A stretch of DNA of 64,000 nt from Lachnospiraceae bacterium (GTDB lineage Bacteria > Bacillota > Clostridia > Lachnospirales > Lachnospiraceae): the NCBI GenBank assembly GCA_029071325.1, contig JAIEAP010000030.1, positions 62,001 through 126,000 on the forward strand, read 5' to 3'. The position numbers and the translations under genes are program-made. Below the pieces are notes generated by a model. That model was given only the letters and a program-made list of their open reading frames with translations, was not told where the DNA came from and searched no databases. This document shows, piece after piece, positions 35,413 to 43,545 of this stretch. Numbering within the stretch: position 1 is the stretch's first letter; the number at the start of each line of letters is the position of its first letter.

Positions 35413-35506
35413 CACAATTGTAACTGATCAAAATCCTCTGTCGGAACTCCGCCAGATCTTTCGACTTTGCCGCAAGCCTCCACCACTCCTGCAAAAGACT
35501 GGAATC
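35405..35506 (-). other. In-frame tail behind a TAG stop of the pyruvyltransferase-like gene
   Basis: After the TAG (35507-35509) ending the 35507 gene, the same frame stays open for 33 codons to a TAA (35405-35407). It encodes DSSLLQEWWRLAAKSKDLAEF and on. A similar peptide occurs out of frame behind the 21485 gene. Either a former C-terminus cut off by a nonsense change or, less likely, a read-through extension. Confidence 0.5.
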
Positions 35507-36622
35507 CTATCTATCCACAACATCACCGGACAATCTGTCCAGTTGCTGCTTTAAGCGGTCATTTTCCTCTAGAATCGATTGGCACAAGGTAACTGTCTTT
35601 TTCATATTGTCGCTGTCAAGCCGAATCTGTTTTAAATACTCGCAGCATCTGCTGTGCAGCACATGGATCGCATAGCGCATATACTGAGTGCGGTCCACAT
35701 ACATGGAACGATAAAAGGATGGCTCCGGCAGCAGTGAAGTGTCCTGTTGCGCCTCCATTGTATGACGGATGAAATCCTGACAGCTTGTGCGTAACTGTGA
35801 CGCAAGCGTATCCACAGAATTCCCCTGTGCAGGATGCATGAGCGCATCATCCGCTTTATGCGATAAGATATCCTCCACACTGTAGTGCGGCAGATAATCT
35901 GCAAAGCTTTCCATCCGGATCTGGAAGTCCTCGTCGTAGGACGCAACAAAAATCACCGGAGTGCCCAATGCAAGACATGGAAGAGCGCAATGGAGCCGGG
36001 TGGTAATCACAATATCTGCGCCCTGATACAGCTTCAAATATTCGATCAGTCTCGCCTCCCGCTCAGGCCATTCGCCGCCGGTCTCCTCCGGCGTCAGCCG
36101 ATGTGTCTTTTCTACAATCTCATTTGACGGCAGAATCTGCCGGACATACGCCGACACCTCGCCGGGAACATCAACGAGGATTGTCTGATGGTTAGGTACA
36201 ACATTCGCGAACTTTGGAAGCGTCATGGTCAGGCAGCCCGAAAAATAACTATCCACATGTTTCTGTGCCAGAACATCCGCCGTATGCCTGTCCCGGCAGC
36301 CGACAGGTCCATACTGCTGAAGATACCTCACAACAGAAGCATCAATATACGACCAGTCATTTTGAATCATTCCGTCTTTGCTGAAATGCGTACCAACGAA
36401 CAGCGGAAGGAGATATGGAGAAGGCTGAAAGGTATAGCTGTAATGAAGATACCAACCGTTCACAATAGTCGCCACATATTCACGTTTGTCCGGCGTAAAT
36501 ACATCCAGCGACTCCCGGTCAATGTAATAATCTACATGCGGATAGAACTGCTTACCTGCATAGCTTAAAATGTCATCACCGATATTATCTGTATTGCGAA
36601 AATAAATGAGTCCGTATTTCAT
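35507..36622 (-). CDS. Polysaccharide pyruvyl transferase family protein
   Basis: A 371-residue protein: IYFRNTDNIGDDILSYAG near the start, VGCRDRHTADVLAQ near residue 120, and ADIVITTRLHCALPCLALGTPVIF near residue 215. The C-terminal ~80 residues are helical with a coiled-coil-like end (ENDRLKQQLDRL). The true start is the ATG at 36622 after AGGGGG; the longer frame has no such site. Its own promoter lies at 36661-36689. The TAG stop is followed by an in-frame tail (35405-35506). Confidence 0.85.
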   Translation of the reverse strand: MKYGLIYFRNTDNIGDDILSYAGKQFYPHVDYYIDRESLDVFTPDKREYVATIVNGWYLHYSYTFQPSPYLLPLFVGTHFSKDGMIQNDWSYIDASVVRYLQQYGPVGCRDRHTADVLAQKHVDSYFSGCLTMTLPKFANVVPNHQTILVDVPGEVSAYVRQILPSNEIVEKTHRLTPEETGGEWPEREARLIEYLKLYQGADIVITTRLHCALPCLALGTPVIFVASYDEDFQIRMESFADYLPHYSVEDILSHKADDALMHPAQGNSVDTLASQLRTSCQDFIRHTMEAQQDTSLLPEPSFYRSMYVDRTQYMRYAIHVLHSRCCEYLKQIRLDSDNMKKTVTLCQSILEENDRLKQQLDRLSGDVVDR

Positions 36623-36660
36623 AAAAGAGCCCCCTAAAATGAGCAAAAAAAGATAATTAC

Positions 36661-36689
36661 AGTATAAATGATTTTGGAAGATTGCGCAA
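36661..36689 (-). promoter_or_regulatory. Vegetative promoter for the 35507 gene
   Basis: Minus strand TTGCGC (36684-36689), 17 bases, TATACT (36661-36666), about 40 bases upstream of the start codon. Confidence 0.6.
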
Positions 36690-36728
36690 CTTGCATTAAA
36701 CGTAACCGCACATCCTTCCATTCATTTA

Positions 36729-36757
36729 TTGCTTTTTTCCGGGATATCCTTTAGACT
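36729..36757 (+). promoter_or_regulatory. Weak candidate promoter for the 36790-40055 genes
   Basis: TTGCTT (36729-36734), 17 bases, TAGACT (36752-36757). Only partial consensus; placed here because this is the only spacer before the plus-strand run and it faces the divergent promoter at 36661-36689. Confidence 0.3.
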
Positions 36758-36789
36758 GTATTTAGAAATAGAAGGGACCGGATACAGGA

Positions 36790-37299
36790 ATGGAAAACGG
36801 ATTTATCATCACTAATGAAAATGATATTTATGTCTACTTTGAGCTCATCAGGCAGCTGAACCCCCAAACCATACTGGACGCAGGAATGTTCTTAAAAAGG
36901 ATTGGCGCTGTTGCGCGGGCAGCAAGAGACTGCGAGCTTCATCCTCAGATCCGCCTTACCGGAGTGGATGCATTCCCAGCGTATGATTTTCCCATCTATC
37001 ACAGGATATACGACCGGATACTGCCGCTTCATACAGTGACAACGCCGTCCGCCGGGTGCGATACGACGGACTCCTATGATCTGGCAGTACTGTTTCATGT
37101 CAATGAATATCTGTCTGCCGGCGAAAAAAACGCCTTATGGGACTATTGTGTACATCACTGCGCCTGCATCATCGGCGACACCACAGATCCTGCATTCACC
37201 AATTTTTGTTTAGCACATGGCACCTGTCAGGCGGTGTCCCTGGAAGGACAGCAGTACGCCATTGTAAACCCGGACAAGCATTCACTTAAGGAGCACTGA
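36790..37299 (+). CDS. Small Rossmann-like (methyltransferase-like) protein
   Basis: A 169-residue protein I cannot assign firmly. TILDAGMFLKRIGAVARAA (about 30-48) and LTGVDAFPAYDFP resemble methyltransferase motifs I and II, but the glycine-rich loop is incomplete (DAGMFLKRIG), so SAM binding is doubtful. It is followed directly by a DUF4422 gene and lies in the glycosyltransferase run. It may be an inactive methyltransferase or an accessory subunit. Confidence 0.6.
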   Translation: MENGFIITNENDIYVYFELIRQLNPQTILDAGMFLKRIGAVARAARDCELHPQIRLTGVDAFPAYDFPIYHRIYDRILPLHTVTTPSAGCDTTDSYDLAVLFHVNEYLSAGEKNALWDYCVHHCACIIGDTTDPAFTNFCLAHGTCQAVSLEGQQYAIVNPDKHSLKEH

Positions 37300-37992
37300 A
37301 TGAATATACGAATCTATGTGGCCACCCACAAAAAATCTCAGTTCCCCGAAGAAGCGATTTATCTGCCGCTTCATGTGGGAAGCGCCGGAAAATCCCCGTT
37401 AGGTTATATCTGTGACAATACCGGCATGAACATTTCCCGCAAGAATGAAAGCTATTGCGAACTGACCGGTATCTACTGGATGTGGAAAAATGTAACCTGC
37501 GACATCATTGGTCTCTGCCATTACAGGCGCTATTTTGTCAAGGATGGCAGAATCCTGACCTCTGAAGATATCGCATCCACGCTTCGGGATTACGATCTGA
37601 TACTGGGCACCAGTTCCATGTCCCAGTACCCCAATAACTACCTGCACTATAGTGCCAAGCATATACAGGCAGATCTGGACACCTGCGGTGATGTTCTGGC
37701 AGCAAAGTACCCGGACTACACAGACGCCTTTCACCTTGTCATGCACACAAATCTTATGAACATCGGCAATATGATGATCTGCTCCAAAGAACTGTTTGAC
37801 CGTTACTGCGCCTGGCTGTTCCCCCTTCTGGATGAAGTAGAGCAGCGGACGGATATCAGTCAGTACGACACTTACCAAAAGCGCCTGTATGGGTTCCTGG
37901 CAGAACGGCTACTGCGCGTCTTCACAGTGATGCAGGAACTTCGTGTGAAAGAGTTTCCCATTCAAAATACCGAGATTGGAGATACCCCATGA
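37300..37992 (+). CDS. DUF4422 glycosyltransferase-like protein
   Basis: A 230-residue protein of the DUF4422 family, found in capsule and glycan clusters and expected to be a GT-A-like transferase. Typical blocks: IYVATHKK at the start, LPLHVGSAG, DNTGMNIS, YCELTGIYWMWKN and IGLCHYRRYF, and a late NMMICSKELFDRYCAWLF. AAGGAG precedes the ATG, and the stop overlaps the next gene by four bases (ATGA). A longer relative is at 43546. Confidence 0.87.
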   Translation: MNIRIYVATHKKSQFPEEAIYLPLHVGSAGKSPLGYICDNTGMNISRKNESYCELTGIYWMWKNVTCDIIGLCHYRRYFVKDGRILTSEDIASTLRDYDLILGTSSMSQYPNNYLHYSAKHIQADLDTCGDVLAAKYPDYTDAFHLVMHTNLMNIGNMMICSKELFDRYCAWLFPLLDEVEQRTDISQYDTYQKRLYGFLAERLLRVFTVMQELRVKEFPIQNTEIGDTP

Positions 37993-40055
37993 ATATTATG
38001 ATTGTAACCAATTCCAGCTATCTGAATATGACCGCTGTCATGCTGCGTTCCCTGTTTACGAATCATCCGAACGCTGTTACGATTTATCTCTATTACGCAG
38101 ACCTGCGTCCTCAGGAGGTTACATGGCTTGAAGATTTTGTCGGTGGCTGGGACAACAAGACCCTGATCGCTACAGAGATACCGGCGGAGAGAATCCGCAG
38201 GCTTAAGCCCACCAAGTATCTCCCCATTGAGACCTACTTTAGAATTGTTGCCCTGGAACTGCTCCCTGCTTCCGTCCGGCGTATTCTGTATATGGATGTG
38301 GATATGATCGTCAAAAAATCCCTGGAGCCATTATATGACGCTGACTTTGAAGAAAAGGCCCTCATTGCCTGCCAGGATATTTACGGCTATATTTTTGGTG
38401 CAACGCAGCAGAGTGAAGTTCATCTGAACCTGACGCACAGCGGACAATACTTCAATGCCGGCGTCCTGTTATTGAACATGGACGTTATTCGCAGAGAACA
38501 GATTGCCGCAAAAACCTTAACATACATTTATGAGAACGAAGAAAACCTCAACTGGGGCGACCAGGATGCTCTGAACGTTATCCTGGAAGGACAGGTAAAA
38601 CTTGTTCCATGGCATCTATATAACTGCCCTCCCGTTACCTATATCTGCCATAAGGATGAAATCCCCCGGGGCATCATTCACCCCCTCTGCCGTGACCAGG
38701 TTCATAGGGTCGATGAACATCCCGGGGAGTATCTGGATCTTACCCAGGCGATTTATGACGAGTCGCATATCATACACTATCTGGGCGAAACAAAGCCCCT
38801 GCGGAAGGGCCGTCCGCCAGCCAGCTGTTACCAGATCTTTGACCGCGCTTACCTCAGCTATTGCAGACCGGGCAGATTAATTTTCATGACAGGGGTCTAT
38901 GACACACTGGATATCTTTGCATTTGAAATGATAAAAGAACTGGAAAGCATGGGCTACGAGATTCTGAATTTCGACAGTTCCCATATGGAGGAAAGCCTCC
39001 GGCTGCTTGCCGGCTTTATCCAGACACCCGTAAAAGCGGTGATCACCTTCAACAATCTCGGATTCAATATGGAATTGGTAGCAGGCAAAAATATATGGGA
39101 TGAGCTTGGAATATGGTGCATTAATATCCTGATGGATCATCCGTTCTGTCATAAACCCGCCTTAGACCAGGCTCCCGCCCGCTCCATTGTCCTGTGCCCG
39201 GATCGGAACCACATGCATTATCTCGAGCGTTTTTACCCAAACATCCCCATGGTAGGCTTTCTTCCCCATGGCGGGAAATGTAATGCACCTCATCCGAAAC
39301 CGATTGCAGACAGAAGCATTGACGTTATCTATGCAGGCGGACTGTCCCGGGATTTCGCACTTGAGATGATCCCGGACTTTACGCAATTCCCATTTGATGC
39401 AAAGCAGATTGCAGACTGTGCCTATGAAGAGCTGATCCGCCATCCGGATAAAACCACAGAAGCGGCAATCGAGGAGGCACTGGCGCTGCATCATGTTTCT
39501 TTGACCGAGGAAGAACTCTGTGACTTCATAGAACAGATCCACTATATTGACCTTCTGGCGGTTTCCTATTACCGGGAACGGACGGTTCAGATCCTGGTGG
39601 AAAACGGAATTTCCGTAACGCTCTACGGAACCGGCTGGGAGAACTGTTCCTGGCTCGATTCCCCCAATCTGCATTTTGGCGGGCGTATCTCCGCGGAGGA
39701 AGTCGTCGGTCAGATGGCAGACGCCAAAATCGTATTGAATACTATGACATGGTTCAAGGACGGAACCCATGACCGGGTATTCAACGGAATGCTGGCAGGA
39801 GCCGTTGCCCTGACGGACAGCTCAGTTTACATGAAAGAAGAATTCTGCGGCAGCCTGTCAGATTTTTCATCGGACGAACTGCTGATGTTCGAACTGTCAG
39901 AGCTGGACAAACTTCCGGAAATCGTGCGCGCGCTGCTGGATAATCCCAAACAGATGCAGGAAATTGCAGACCGAGGTTACCGAAAGGTGAGCAAACAGCA
40001 TACGTTAGCATCCAGAGCCCGCGAATTACATTTTGACTTACTCAGCCAGCTATAA
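37989..40055 (+). CDS. GT8 glycosyltransferase fused to a CgeB-like domain
   Basis: A 688-residue two-domain transferase. Residues ~1-290 are a GT8 domain with the metal motif D103-x-D105 (MDVDMIV), FNAGVLLLN and DQDALN. Residues ~300-688 match CgeB/DUF3880-type proteins (MTGVYDTLDIFAFEMIKEL, SYYRERTVQILVENG, MTWFKDGTHDRVFNGML, RELHF at the end). Two transferases in one chain suggest two successive sugar additions. It ends the plus-strand run that starts at 36790; the sigma gene begins 54 bases later. Confidence 0.88.
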   Translation: MNIMIVTNSSYLNMTAVMLRSLFTNHPNAVTIYLYYADLRPQEVTWLEDFVGGWDNKTLIATEIPAERIRRLKPTKYLPIETYFRIVALELLPASVRRILYMDVDMIVKKSLEPLYDADFEEKALIACQDIYGYIFGATQQSEVHLNLTHSGQYFNAGVLLLNMDVIRREQIAAKTLTYIYENEENLNWGDQDALNVILEGQVKLVPWHLYNCPPVTYICHKDEIPRGIIHPLCRDQVHRVDEHPGEYLDLTQAIYDESHIIHYLGETKPLRKGRPPASCYQIFDRAYLSYCRPGRLIFMTGVYDTLDIFAFEMIKELESMGYEILNFDSSHMEESLRLLAGFIQTPVKAVITFNNLGFNMELVAGKNIWDELGIWCINILMDHPFCHKPALDQAPARSIVLCPDRNHMHYLERFYPNIPMVGFLPHGGKCNAPHPKPIADRSIDVIYAGGLSRDFALEMIPDFTQFPFDAKQIADCAYEELIRHPDKTTEAAIEEALALHHVSLTEEELCDFIEQIHYIDLLAVSYYRERTVQILVENGISVTLYGTGWENCSWLDSPNLHFGGRISAEEVVGQMADAKIVLNTMTWFKDGTHDRVFNGMLAGAVALTDSSVYMKEEFCGSLSDFSSDELLMFELSELDKLPEIVRALLDNPKQMQEIADRGYRKVSKQHTLASRARELHFDLLSQL

Positions 40056-40109
40056 CCAGCCGGGAGATACTTTTCCAATTACAATAACTAAGGTGATAAT
40101 ACAAAAGAT

Positions 40110-40667
40110 ATGTTGCTGCCCATTTATTTATCGTCACTGAATACCGAAGAAGACCGCTGCCTGTTTCAGACAATCTACGAAGAAAATACCGGGATGATGT
40201 ATCATGCGGCAATCAAGATCATACATAACTCTTACGAAGCAGAGAATGCCGTGCATGCAGCATTCTTAAGTATTGCAGAACATTTTGATACATACAAAAG
40301 AAAAACGCGCAATCAATTGGACGCCCTCTGCGTTTCCATTGCCAAAAATAAAGCTCTGGATGCGCTACGGCGCCAAAAGCATCTGACGGAATCGGAGCTG
40401 GAGGAGGTACTGCTGGTGCATCAGGATACCAGGAACGACCCTGCAAAGCTTATGGAGCGCAATGACGAGTCAGAACAAATCCGCAGGATCATGGACCAGC
40501 TTCCAGAAATCCTGCGGATCGTATTAGAATTAAAGTACTACTGCCAATACAGTAATCCCGAAATTGCGCGGATACTCGACGTCTCATTGAAAGTCGTGGA
40601 AATGCGCCTCTATCGCGCCAAAATTAAACTGAGGGAGTTGATGAAAAATGAAACGCAATACCCCTGA
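40110..40667 (+). CDS. ECF-type RNA polymerase sigma factor (copy 1)
   Basis: A 185-residue sigma-70-family protein with region 2 (IYEENTGMMYHAAIKIIHNSYEAENAVHAAFL) and a C-terminal region 4 helix-turn-helix (YSNPEIARILDVSLKVVEMRLYRAKIKL). It overlaps the next gene by 20 bases; that gene is a likely membrane anti-sigma factor. ECF sigma factors respond to envelope signals. A near-identical second copy is at 41672. The start at 40110 is supported by conservation between copies although no strong ribosome-binding site precedes it. Confidence 0.87.
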   Translation: MLLPIYLSSLNTEEDRCLFQTIYEENTGMMYHAAIKIIHNSYEAENAVHAAFLSIAEHFDTYKRKTRNQLDALCVSIAKNKALDALRRQKHLTESELEEVLLVHQDTRNDPAKLMERNDESEQIRRIMDQLPEILRIVLELKYYCQYSNPEIARILDVSLKVVEMRLYRAKIKLRELMKNETQYP

Positions 40668-41367
40668 GAATGATATCGATATCAGAGACATGGTCATCCG
40701 GATGCACGATCTGGAACTGAGTCTGATGCCCCCGGCAGAAGAACTGCAAGCGAGATATGTACTGTCTGATGAATTTTATGAAAACATGGAACGCCTCATA
40801 CAACGGATGATTCGTAGGAGAAGCCGTCTCCGCAGAATTCGCTACGCAGTAGGCTGGGCTGCCGCATTACTGCTGACCTTCTGTATCCTCCGCATGTCAA
40901 ATATGATCGAGGCCGGCTGGAATGTAACAGAATGGTTTGAGGAGCATGCGATGTTCCATTTCCGGGAACAGGGCAGTTCCGAGGCACTCCCGGAATATGA
41001 ATTGGGTTATGTGCCGGAGCATTATGTTCTGACGGACAGTTTCTACTCGGAAAATACCGGATATCTTCAATACTCCGCCAGCGGTCAATCATTAACCTTG
41101 CTATATGGACGTACTTCTGCACACTATGATGTAGATACAGAAAATAAAGAATACGAAAAAATAGAAACCAATGACGGGATTACCGTTTACTTTTTTGCCT
41201 CCAGCACAGATTCTGAAAGTTCTATGGTATGGCTTTCTGATGATGAACAGACCTGCTTTACCCTGACCGGTCACCTGCCCAAAGAGGAATTATTGCGCAT
41301 TCAGGAAAATATTTATGAAAAAAATAGCATATCTTGTAGAAAAATGTTCCACTTCTACGTTATATAG
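40648..41367 (+). CDS. DUF4367-type anti-sigma factor (copy 1, extended C-terminus)
   Basis: A 239-residue protein: ~65 N-terminal cytoplasmic residues (IDIRDMVIRMHDLELSLMP), a transmembrane helix (about 66-86, WAAALLLTFCILRM), then an extracellular DUF4367-like domain (ELGYVPEHYVLTDSFY, WLSDDEQTCFTLTG). Predicted to hold the ECF sigma at the membrane. Compared with copy 2, one T is missing near the end (GAAAAAAATAGC against GAAAAAAATTAGC), so the stop codon is skipped and about 15 residues are added. This run of A is prone to slippage. Confidence 0.82.
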   Translation: MKRNTPENDIDIRDMVIRMHDLELSLMPPAEELQARYVLSDEFYENMERLIQRMIRRRSRLRRIRYAVGWAAALLLTFCILRMSNMIEAGWNVTEWFEEHAMFHFREQGSSEALPEYELGYVPEHYVLTDSFYSENTGYLQYSASGQSLTLLYGRTSAHYDVDTENKEYEKIETNDGITVYFFASSTDSESSMVWLSDDEQTCFTLTGHLPKEELLRIQENIYEKNSISCRKMFHFYVI

Positions 41368-41400
41368 TATGTAAGGGTACTGTATGACACACAAAAGAGA
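41336..41400 (+). promoter_or_regulatory. Conserved leader of the lost secreted-protein gene, copy 1
   Basis: GTAGAA (41336-41341) and TTCTAC (41353-41358) form an inverted repeat, followed by CGTTATATAGTATG and AAAGGAGG, nearly the same as upstream of the 42979 gene. It lies within and just after the extended anti-sigma frame; it may be the ECF-dependent promoter or an RNA hairpin. Confidence 0.45.
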
Positions 41401-41421
41401 AAGGAGGAATTACTCTGTACC

Positions 41422-41463
41422 ACAGGGAACCGACCATCCTACTGTATCGGGAACAGGCACGAA
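41422..41463 (+). pseudogene. Remnant of the small secreted protein gene, copy 1
   Basis: A short stretch alignable to the 3' end and downstream part of the 42979 gene (ACAGGGAACCGAC..., ACAGGCAC..., GGGGA...ATTG). The first ~370 bases of the gene, including the signal peptide, are absent. Deletion in copy 1 is the simplest cause. Confidence 0.55.
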
Positions 41464-41568
41464 TATTCTGGGGAGAATTGAGTTGTGAAGGTTTTAAGAT
41501 ACAAAGCCTGCATGTCCAGACATATACGCAGGTTTCTAAATGAACAGTACCTGTACGAAAGAATGAAT

Positions 41569-41617
41569 AACGCCTGCTGGCAGGAATCGCGCTTCTTGTC
41601 TTCAGGCGTTTTCTTTT
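41569..41617 (+). terminator. Terminator of sigma unit copy 1
   Basis: AACGCCTG (41569-41576) and CAGGCGTT (41603-41610) with an inner CAGGAA/TTCTTG stem, then TTCTTTT. Same design as in copy 2. Confidence 0.75.
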
Positions 41618-41671
41618 CAGAATGGTTACAAATGAACTTGCAGAAAACACAAAGGTGATGATACAAAAGAT

Positions 41672-42235
41672 ATGTTGATGTCCATCTATTTATCGGCGCT
41701 GGACACCGAAGAAGAACGCTGTCTATTTCAGACAATCTATGAACAGAATACAGGAATGATGTATCACGCAGCAATTGAGATCTTACATAATTCCTACGAA
41801 GCAGAAAATGCTGTGCATGCAGCATTTTTAAGTATTGCCGAACGTTTTGATGTATACAAAAGAAAGCCGCGCAATCAATTAGACGCCATCTGTGTTTCCA
41901 TCGCGAAGAATAAAGCCCTGGATACACTGCGGCGTCAGAAGCATCTGACGGAGTCTGCGCTGGAAGAGGTACTGCTGGTGCACCAGGATACCAGTCACGA
42001 TCCTGCGATGCTCATGGAGCGCAATGACGAGTCAGAGCAGATACGAAGAATCATGGATCAGCTTCCTGAGATTCTCCGAATCGTACTGGAATTAAAGTAT
42101 TACTGCCAGTACAGCAATTCTGAAATTGCACGGATCCTTGGCGTTTCAAAGAAAGTCGTGGAAATGCGTCTCTATCGCGCAAAGATTAAACTGAGGGAGT
42201 TGATGAAAAATGAATCAAAAAACGACGGAACATGA
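41672..42235 (+). CDS. ECF-type RNA polymerase sigma factor (copy 2)
   Basis: A 187-residue paralogue of the 40110 protein, with the same regions 2 and 4 (NSYEAENAVHAAFL; YSNSEIARILGVSKKVVEMR) and only scattered changes. Overlaps the anti-sigma gene by 26 bases. Starts at a weak site like its twin. Two such close copies may respond to different anti-sigma inputs or may be simple redundancy. Confidence 0.87.
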   Translation: MLMSIYLSALDTEEERCLFQTIYEQNTGMMYHAAIEILHNSYEAENAVHAAFLSIAERFDVYKRKPRNQLDAICVSIAKNKALDTLRRQKHLTESALEEVLLVHQDTSHDPAMLMERNDESEQIRRIMDQLPEILRIVLELKYYCQYSNSEIARILGVSKKVVEMRLYRAKIKLRELMKNESKNDGT

Positions 42236-42890
42236 TACGGATATCAGAAATATGGTATTCAAGATGCACGATCTTGAGTTACATCTGATGCCTTCCGCAG
42301 AAGAACTGCAGGCGAAGTATGTGCTGTCCGACCAATTTCACAAGAGCATGGAACAGCTCATCTGGCGGATGCGCCGCAAAGAACGCCGCCGCCGCGGAAT
42401 ACGTTATGCGTCGGGATGGGCAGCCGCGCTTCTGCTGACCTTCTGTATCCTCAACATGCCGGGTATGATCGGGGCTTGCGAAAATATAACGGAGTGGTTT
42501 GAAGAGTATGCCATGTTCCATTTTCGGGAACAGAGCAATTCCGACGTCCTGCCGGAATATGAATTGGGTTATGTGCCGGAGGGATATGTACTTACCGAAA
42601 GCATTTACACAAAACATAATGGATGCATCCAATATATATCCGGCAATCAATCATTAACCCTTACCTACGTTCACGACTCTGCACGATGTAATGTAGATAT
42701 CAAACACAGAAACCACGAAGAAATCATGCTCGACAGCAACACGTTGATTTACTATTTTGCCGCCGAAGCGAACACTGAAAGCTCCATCATCTGGTATTCT
42801 GAAGATGAAGAAATCTGCTTTACGCTGACCGGCAGTCTGCCTCTTGAGGAATTATTGCAGGTTCAGGAAAAAATTGTTGAAAAAAATTAG
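42210..42890 (+). CDS. DUF4367-type anti-sigma factor (copy 2)
   Basis: A 226-residue copy of the 40648 protein. N-terminal cytoplasmic part, a transmembrane helix (about 66-85, SGWAAALLLTFCILNM) and extracellular DUF4367-like domain (ELGYVPEGYVLTES, WYSEDEEICFTLTG). The extracellular part differs more between copies than the N-terminus, which fits different signals. Stop TAG comes at the point where copy 1 reads on. Confidence 0.83.
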   Translation: MNQKTTEHDTDIRNMVFKMHDLELHLMPSAEELQAKYVLSDQFHKSMEQLIWRMRRKERRRRGIRYASGWAAALLLTFCILNMPGMIGACENITEWFEEYAMFHFREQSNSDVLPEYELGYVPEGYVLTESIYTKHNGCIQYISGNQSLTLTYVHDSARCNVDIKHRNHEEIMLDSNTLIYYFAAEANTESSIIWYSEDEEICFTLTGSLPLEELLQVQEKIVEKN

Positions 42891-42898
42891 CATATCCT

Positions 42899-42978
42899 GT
42901 AGAAAAATGTTTCTCTTCTACGTTACATAGTATGTATAAGCACTGTACCATACCAAAGAGAAAGGAGGATGCGAAGAT
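42899..42978 (+). promoter_or_regulatory. Leader of the small secreted protein gene
   Basis: GTAGAA (42899-42904) and TTCTAC (42916-42921), then CGTTACATAGTATG and AAAGGAGG before the ATG at 42979. The block is conserved between both copies, so it is likely functional: promoter for the ECF sigma or a hairpin controlling the small gene. Confidence 0.45.
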
Positions 42979-43392
42979 ATGCGAAAAATAAAACGGCTGC
43001 TGGCAGCAGCGCTGTGCTGCGTATGCTTGCTGGGCATGTGCCAGGAAGCAGCGATGGCGGCCAGCCCTGAGGACGAGATCATGCCCTGCTGGGACCAGAC
43101 AAATGTTGTAACCATAGATATGGTCTTTAACAATAATATTGCCACTTGTATTTTAAATATTGTCCCCAAATCCGGTGTCACGCTGATCACAGGTTATCTG
43201 CAGCTCTATGATGTGACTGACGATAAGCTGATCCGATCCTGGGCAATCAAGGGAACTGGCACTTTATATAACAAAGAGGAAACGTACCCTGTCACACGCG
43301 GACATAAGTACACTTTAACGTATAAGGGAACTGTCACCGGATCACAGGGAACCGACGAAATTGAAGTAACCAAAACAGGCACAAACAATTAG
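42979..43392 (+). CDS. Small secreted protein of the sigma unit
   Basis: A 137-residue protein with a signal peptide: RKIKR, then a hydrophobic run LLAAALCCVCLLGM, then AMAA as the likely cleavage site near residue 27. The mature part is beta-rich (VVTIDMVFNNNIATCILNI, LYDVTDDKLIRSW). I do not recognise a family. AAAGGAGG precedes the ATG, and the leader is conserved in copy 1, where the gene is lost. It may be the target or effector of the sigma/anti-sigma pair. Confidence 0.75.
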   Translation: MRKIKRLLAAALCCVCLLGMCQEAAMAASPEDEIMPCWDQTNVVTIDMVFNNNIATCILNIVPKSGVTLITGYLQLYDVTDDKLIRSWAIKGTGTLYNKEETYPVTRGHKYTLTYKGTVTGSQGTDEIEVTKTGTNN

Positions 43393-43484
43393 GGGATTAT
43401 TGAATTGTGAAAGTTTTATGATATAAAACCTGCATGATCGACCATATGCAGGTCTCAAGGGACAGTGCCTGTATGATCCAAAGA

Positions 43485-43537
43485 AAAACGCCTGCCGGCA
43501 AGAATCACGATTCTTGTCTTCAGGCATTTTTCTTTTA
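43485..43537. terminator. Bidirectional terminator
   Basis: AACGCCTG...CAGGCAT with an inner perfect CAAGAATcacgATTCTTG stem, flanked by TTTTTCTTTT on the plus strand and by GTTTTTCTTT on the minus strand. It ends copy 2 and also the leftward gene at 43546. Confidence 0.75.
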
Positions 43538-43545
43538 TACGCATA

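Larger units (their letters stand above)
40083..41640 (+). repeat. Tandem duplication, copy 1 (sigma/anti-sigma unit, shortened)
   Basis: Copy 1 of a duplicated unit: both copies start with AAGGTGATnATACAAAAGATATG and end with an AACGCCTG/CAGGCGTT terminator. In copy 1 the secreted-protein gene seen in copy 2 is missing; only its end remains (about 41422-41463, including ACAGGGAACCGAC and ACAGGCAC). The leader before it (GTAGAA ... TTCTAC, AAAGGAGG) is kept. Confidence 0.8.
41650..43540 (+). repeat. Tandem duplication, copy 2 (complete sigma unit)
   Basis: The complete unit: sigma, anti-sigma, small secreted protein, terminator, with a conserved hairpin (ACCTGCAT...ATATGCAGGT, about 43427-43454) ahead of the terminator. 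Copy 1 shows the same order without the secreted protein. Sequence similarity to copy 1 is high in the sigma gene and lower in the anti-sigma extracellular part. Confidence 0.8.

Noticed and set aside
40083-43540. Direct repeats that might suggest a CRISPR array or an insertion sequence
   Set aside because: They are two copies of a gene unit of about 1.5 kb; there are no short regular repeats, no transposase and no inverted ends.
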